In this document: positions 60,234 to 64,000 of the stretch, piece after piece | Layout: each line of letters starts with the position of its first letter | Position numbering within the stretch: the first letter of the stretch is position 1 | Origin: Candidatus Eiseniibacteriota bacterium | GTDB taxonomy: Bacteria > Orphanbacterota > Orphanbacteria > Orphanbacterales > Orphanbacteraceae | Assembly (NCBI GenBank): GCA_029262235.1 | Contig: JAJCZU010000002.1 | Span: 868,001 to 932,000 of the forward strand | DNA length: 64,000 nt | Direction: 5' to 3' | The notes under the pieces: model-generated | Seen by the model: the letters and a program-made list of their open reading frames with translations, nothing else | Databases searched by the model: none | Told to the model about the DNA's origin: nothing | Program-made: the position numbers and the translations under genes

Positions 60234-60976
60234 CGGATGCCACTACAGCCATGAAGAGAACGATCGTCGTGATCCCGACGTACAACGAACGCGAGAACAT
60301 ACAGAAGCTCGTTCCGGAGGTGCTCGCCGTCGATCCGCAGATGGAGATCGTCGTCGTGGACGACAACTCGCCCGACGGAACAGCCGATGTCGTGAGCGCG
60401 ATGGCCGAGGGCAATCCGCGCATCCACCTCTTGTCACGACCGGGCAAGATGGGCCTCGGTTCGGCTTACCGCGACGGCTTTCGCAAAGCGATCGATCTCG
60501 GCGCGGATCACATCATGGAGATGGACGCCGACTTTTCGCACGACCCGAAGTATATCCCCGACTTTCTGCGCATGATCGAAGTGAGCGACGTAGTACTCGG
60601 CTCCCGATATCTGAACGGCGTGAACGTCATCAACTGGCCGATCTCGCGTCTCATTCTTTCCTACGGCGCCAACTTTTATACGCGGGTCATTACCGGGATG
60701 CCGATCCTGGACGCCACGGGCGGATTCAAATGCTTTCGCCGCGAGGTACTGGAAGCGATCGACTTCGCCTCTTCGCGTTCGGACGGGTACTCGTTTCAGA
60801 TGGAACTGAACTTCCGGTGCTGGCGCCACGGTTTCAAGATTCGTGAGATCCCCATTGTGTTCGTCGACAGGCACTCCGGTTCGTCGAAGATGTCGAAGCG
60901 CATCATGTGGGAAGCCATCTGGATGGTATGGCGGCTCCGGATCGGTTCCCTCTTCTCGAAAAGGCCTGCCCGTTGA
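60230..60976 (+). CDS. Polyprenol monophosphomannose synthase-like GT2
   Basis: Protein of 248 residues, catalytic domain without membrane helices. Motifs: TIVVIPTYNERENIQKLVPE, IVVVDDNSPDGTADVV, metal site MEMDADFSHDP, GSRYLNGVNVINWP and DATGGFKCFRREVLE, which match Ppm1/DPM1 enzymes closely. It should make a polyprenyl-phosphate-mannose-like donor. GTG 60230 overlaps the previous stop; ATG 60251 is an alternative. Confidence 0.9.
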   Translation: MTDATTAMKRTIVVIPTYNERENIQKLVPEVLAVDPQMEIVVVDDNSPDGTADVVSAMAEGNPRIHLLSRPGKMGLGSAYRDGFRKAIDLGADHIMEMDADFSHDPKYIPDFLRMIEVSDVVLGSRYLNGVNVINWPISRLILSYGANFYTRVITGMPILDATGGFKCFRREVLEAIDFASSRSDGYSFQMELNFRCWRHGFKIREIPIVFVDRHSGSSKMSKRIMWEAIWMVWRLRIGSLFSKRPAR

Positions 60977-63117
60977 CGCGTGCCTTCGAGGAGATCACGC
61001 TCTCCATCATCCTCGTGGTGTACAACACGCGCGACGATATCGTGAACTGCCTCGAAACCCTTCACCGGTTTCCCGGACCGTTTCCCACCGAGATTCTCGT
61101 AATCGACAACGCCAGTTCCGACGACAGCCCGGAAGCCGTGCGCGAAATGTTCCCGCATGTCCGCCAGATCGTGAACGAGAAGAACCTCGGCTACTCGGGC
61201 GGCGTGAACCAGGGAATCCGGGCCGCGAACGGCGAGTTCCTTCTCGTGCTGAACCCCGACATATCCGTACATGAAGGAAGTCTGGAAGCGCTGGTGCGAT
61301 ACATGCAGTCGCATCCCACGGTCGGGATCGCCGGCTCGAAACTGCTGAACCCGGACGGAACCGTCCAGCTCTCGTCACGGCGTTTCTATACGTTCCGCAC
61401 TTTTCTCTACCGTCGTACGCCGCTCGGCAAGCTCTTTCCGAAGAGCCGCGTTCTGCGCGACCACCTGATGCTCGACTGGGATCACGACGACAACCGCGAC
61501 GTCGACTGGATGATCGGAGCGTGCATGCTCGTCCGGCGGCGCGCCGTACAGGAAGTCGGCCACATGGACGAACGCTTCTTCCTGTACTTCGAAGACGTCG
61601 ACTGGTGTTATCGTATGCAGCAGCACGGCTGGCGCGTCGTTTACGTCGCCGATTCCGTCATGAGCCACCTGCACCGCAGAGAATCCGCGGGGGGTATCTG
61701 GAACCGCCGTGCGCTGATGCACCTGGCAAGCATGATTCGCTTCTACGACAAATGGAGTCTGCTCGTGTACCGGCTGAAACGACGACGCTCCCTGCTGCGC
61801 GGGCTGTTCTCGCTGCTCACCGACATCGCCGTGATCAACGGCACGTTCGTGATCGCCTATGTCATCCGCGTGATGCTCGGCGCCATCTTCACGAAGCCTG
61901 TGTTCGATTTCACTTCGTATCTCCCGTTTCTCGGCTTCGTCAACATCACGATCCTTCTCGCGCTCTTCGCGGTGGGCTCGTACCGCGACCTCGGCCGCCT
62001 GACGGGCGCCAACCTGCTTACCGATACTCTGATGCGCTCCGTCCGCGCAGCCGGTATCGGCTATCTCGTCGTGACGGCCGCCACTTTTCTGACACAGACG
62101 CAGGTTTACTCGCGCGTCCTCGTCACGATCTTCATTCTGCTGCTCGCGCCGCTTCATACCGCGGGACGCTTTCTGCTGCACCGCATGTATCAGTCTCTGC
62201 AGAAGGGGGCATACGATCTGCGACGCGCCATCGTGATCGGGTCGGGCGATCTCGCAGCGGGCATCGCCGATCAACTGCGCGCTCATCCTGACATCGGGTA
62301 CGACGTCGTCGGCATCGTGCCGGAGACCCCCGATCCCGAAGAAGAGGCCGTGAGCCTCGGCGACGTCGAGGATCTGCCGCGTCTCGTGCGCGAGCATCGC
62401 GTGAGCGACATCCTTTTCGTGGGAGCGGGTCACCCCGACCGTGTTCTCGGGACGCTTCTCGTCAAGCTTGCGGACGCGCCCGTCACGATCCGCGTACTCA
62501 CCGATCTCGAATCGATCACGCTCTCGCAGGGCGTGGCCGAAGAATTTCTGAACCTGCCGATGCTACGCTTCGAGCGCCGGAATCTCGTTCATCTGCGTCC
62601 CTGGCTGAAACGCGTCGCGGACTTTTTCGCCGCCGCGGCGCTTCTGATCCTCACGCTTCCCGTGCAGGCGGTGCTGATCCTCGCGGGACTTCTCGCGCGT
62701 CCGGCCCTGGCGTGGGAGAACCGTCACGACTATCGCGGCTATCCGCACCGGATTCCTCTCTTCCACGACCCCGGCACGGGGTGGAGGGGTGCCCTTTTCC
62801 GCTTCGTTCCGCCCCTTCGCTACCTCCCGAGTCTCTGGCCGATTCTGACGGGCTCCCTGTCGTTCGTCGGCCCTTACCCGGAAGAGCCCGATGAGAACCG
62901 GGCCATGGACGACTGGAACCTCATCCTGACGCGCCTGAAACCCGGTGTGCTCGATGTAACCTCGATTGCGGATCACCCGTGGGTGCCATTTCGTGACCCT
63001 GCCGGCCTCAATATGTATTATCTTCAGCACTGGTCGATCGGGCTCGATCTGCAGATAGTCCTCAAAGAATTTCTCCGAGTCTGGGACAAAGGGGAAGGCG
63101 AAAGCCGCCATGGCTAA
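60973..63117 (+). CDS. GT2 fused to a degenerate polyprenyl glycosylphosphotransferase
   Basis: Fusion of about 714 residues. Residues about 8-250: GT2 of the rhamnosyltransferase type (SIILVVYNTRDDIVNCLETL, VLNPDISVHEG, FLYFEDVDWCYRM). About 285-425: four membrane helices. About 430-560: CoA-binding-3/Rossmann domain (RRAIVIGSGDLAAGIADQLR). About 570-714: phosphoglycosyl-transferase domain with LKRVADFF, GSLSFVGPYPEEP, LKPGV and HWSIGLDLQIVLKEF. The usual SLDELPQLWNIL reads PLRYLPSLWPIL, so the catalytic Asp-Glu is Arg-Tyr, and the GPVFYRQERVG and KFRTM blocks are not recognisable. TTG 60973 gives a TTGA overlap; ATGs at 60907 and 60928 lie inside the upstream gene. Confidence 0.85.
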   Translation: MTRAFEEITLSIILVVYNTRDDIVNCLETLHRFPGPFPTEILVIDNASSDDSPEAVREMFPHVRQIVNEKNLGYSGGVNQGIRAANGEFLLVLNPDISVHEGSLEALVRYMQSHPTVGIAGSKLLNPDGTVQLSSRRFYTFRTFLYRRTPLGKLFPKSRVLRDHLMLDWDHDDNRDVDWMIGACMLVRRRAVQEVGHMDERFFLYFEDVDWCYRMQQHGWRVVYVADSVMSHLHRRESAGGIWNRRALMHLASMIRFYDKWSLLVYRLKRRRSLLRGLFSLLTDIAVINGTFVIAYVIRVMLGAIFTKPVFDFTSYLPFLGFVNITILLALFAVGSYRDLGRLTGANLLTDTLMRSVRAAGIGYLVVTAATFLTQTQVYSRVLVTIFILLLAPLHTAGRFLLHRMYQSLQKGAYDLRRAIVIGSGDLAAGIADQLRAHPDIGYDVVGIVPETPDPEEEAVSLGDVEDLPRLVREHRVSDILFVGAGHPDRVLGTLLVKLADAPVTIRVLTDLESITLSQGVAEEFLNLPMLRFERRNLVHLRPWLKRVADFFAAAALLILTLPVQAVLILAGLLARPALAWENRHDYRGYPHRIPLFHDPGTGWRGALFRFVPPLRYLPSLWPILTGSLSFVGPYPEEPDENRAMDDWNLILTRLKPGVLDVTSIADHPWVPFRDPAGLNMYYLQHWSIGLDLQIVLKEFLRVWDKGEGESRHG

Positions 63118-64000
63118 TCTCCGCACACTGCTGCTCCTTGCCGCGTTTCTGACGCCGACGGCGGGATATGCGCAGGATGTATGGGAGGCCTTCCTGACAC
63201 AGCGTGACTCGAAAGCGCTGGCGCGCGACGGACGGTTCGTGTGGATCGCGACGAGCGGAGGGGCGCTGCGATGGGATGCGGACGGCATCGGCAGCGACGA
63301 AAGCCGCTACACTCTTTTTCTCCCCCAGGATGGTCTGGCATCCGCGCTGGTCACGGATGTCGCCATCGATCGTCACGGGAACAAGTGGTTCACGCACGGC
63401 GACCCGGATGTAGGGGTTTCGATTCTTGCCCCTGACGGGAGCTGGAAGGTTCTCGGGTCGTTCGACGGCCTCGGCTTGAACCCCGGCAAGAGGTCGAACG
63501 TCGTGTATGCATCCGGCGATTCCGTCTGGATCGGCACCGAAAGCGGCGCCACGCTGTTCATCAATCAAAGGCGCGATGTTCTGCTGACGCAGGACGATGA
63601 CGGCCTGATCTCCGACAACATCCTGTCGATCGTGTCCAAAGACGGGGAGACCTGGCTCGGCACGGATCGCGGTATTTCACGTGTGAATCGCTTCGGCATC
63701 CGGAACTATCAGAGCAGCGTCGACTCGCTGCTGCGTGACAACCGGATCAACACGCTCGTGTTCGGCCCCGACGATCGCCTCTGGGTCGGGACCGACGATG
63801 GCCTCAACTTCGTCGAGGACGACGAGGTCACACTCGATTTCGCGTATCGCTTCCTGAACAACCTCACGGTCCGCTCGATCGACTTCGAAGACTCGTCCGG
63901 GACATTCGTGCCCTGGTTCGCAACCAACGACGGCCCGTATCGAAGGAACGTACGGGTCGCCACGCAGTCCGGTTCAGGCGATCCGATCGGGACCCCCGGG
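63110..64000 (+). CDS. Secreted two-component-regulator-type beta-propeller protein (3' partial)
   Basis: The frame runs from ATG 63110 past the window edge; 297 codons are visible. A signal peptide (MANLRTLLLLAAFLTPTAGYA) is followed by propeller repeats with the Reg_prop pattern: RHGNKWFTHGDPDVGVSI, DSVWIGTESGATLFI, GETWLGTDRGISRVN and DRLWVGTDDGLNFV. In Bacteroidota such propellers are sensor parts of hybrid histidine kinases, but free secreted forms with a C-terminal sorting or FlgD-like domain also exist. The visible part cannot tell these apart. It overlaps the previous gene by 8 nt. Confidence 0.82.
   Translation, partial: MANLRTLLLLAAFLTPTAGYAQDVWEAFLTQRDSKALARDGRFVWIATSGGALRWDADGIGSDESRYTLFLPQDGLASALVTDVAIDRHGNKWFTHGDPDVGVSILAPDGSWKVLGSFDGLGLNPGKRSNVVYASGDSVWIGTESGATLFINQRRDVLLTQDDDGLISDNILSIVSKDGETWLGTDRGISRVNRFGIRNYQSSVDSLLRDNRINTLVFGPDDRLWVGTDDGLNFVEDDEVTLDFAYRFLNNLTVRSIDFEDSSGTFVPWFATNDGPYRRNVRVATQSGSGDPIGTPG

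Overview
This 64 kb window is GC-rich bacterial chromosome from an organism with a Gram-negative cell plan. It encodes a TamA/TamB pair, RseP, a LolD/AttE-type ABC system and a lipobox protein. Ribosome binding sites are clear, so it is not a typical Bacteroidota genome. Asn/Gln-tRNA is probably made through GatCAB. The mixture of YfhO, DUF2723 and PMT-like membrane enzymes, a propeller protein and a lysine-tailed RpoD suggests an uncultivated lineage related to the FCB group (Eisenbacteria/Krumholzibacteriota/Latescibacterota-like). That placement is inference. I see no mobile elements, phage genes or CRISPR arrays.

Region 1 (1-13 kb) is information processing: the end of mutS2, dnaG, rpoD with a histone-H1-like basic tail, two tRNAs, a zinc-ribbon protein, an RNase H-fold protein, RNase P RNA, recJ and bifunctional rel. 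A small group pgeF-dtd-maf-mtnA follows, which may contain two consecutive steps of methylthioadenosine salvage.

Region 2 (13-29 kb) is the growth and envelope backbone: rplM-rpsI, rpsB-tsf-pyrH-frr, uppS-cdsA-dxr-rseP, an oppositely oriented small lipoprotein gene, tamA-tamB and pcrA. The 5' regions of rplM and rpsB can both be folded into structured RNAs, and L13, S9 and S2 all appear to start at TTG codons.

Region 3 (29-41 kb) holds gatCAB, then an FMN riboswitch controlling ribD-ribE-ribBA-ribH-nusB. On the minus strand lies a three-gene AttEFGH/YbbAP-like export system: ATPase, fused 841-residue permease and secreted AttH/CrtC-like lipocalin protein.

Region 4 (41-63 kb) is a single long run of glycan genes, most joined by 4-nt stop/start overlaps. 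It has two GT4 enzymes, five GT2 units (three of the polyprenyl-phosphate-sugar synthase type), five large polytopic GT-C candidates (two YfhO-like, one DUF2723, two PMT/GT39-like), a flippase-like LPG-synthase TM protein, a DUF2304 protein, an SDR epimerase and WecB. It ends with a GT2 fused to a polyprenyl glycosylphosphotransferase in which the catalytic Asp-Glu pair reads Arg-Tyr. No Wzx, Wzy or ABC polysaccharide exporter lies in the window. I therefore infer periplasmic glycosylation fed by lipid-phosphate sugars rather than a classical capsule locus. This cluster is the best candidate for an undescribed system. The window closes inside a secreted beta-propeller protein gene.
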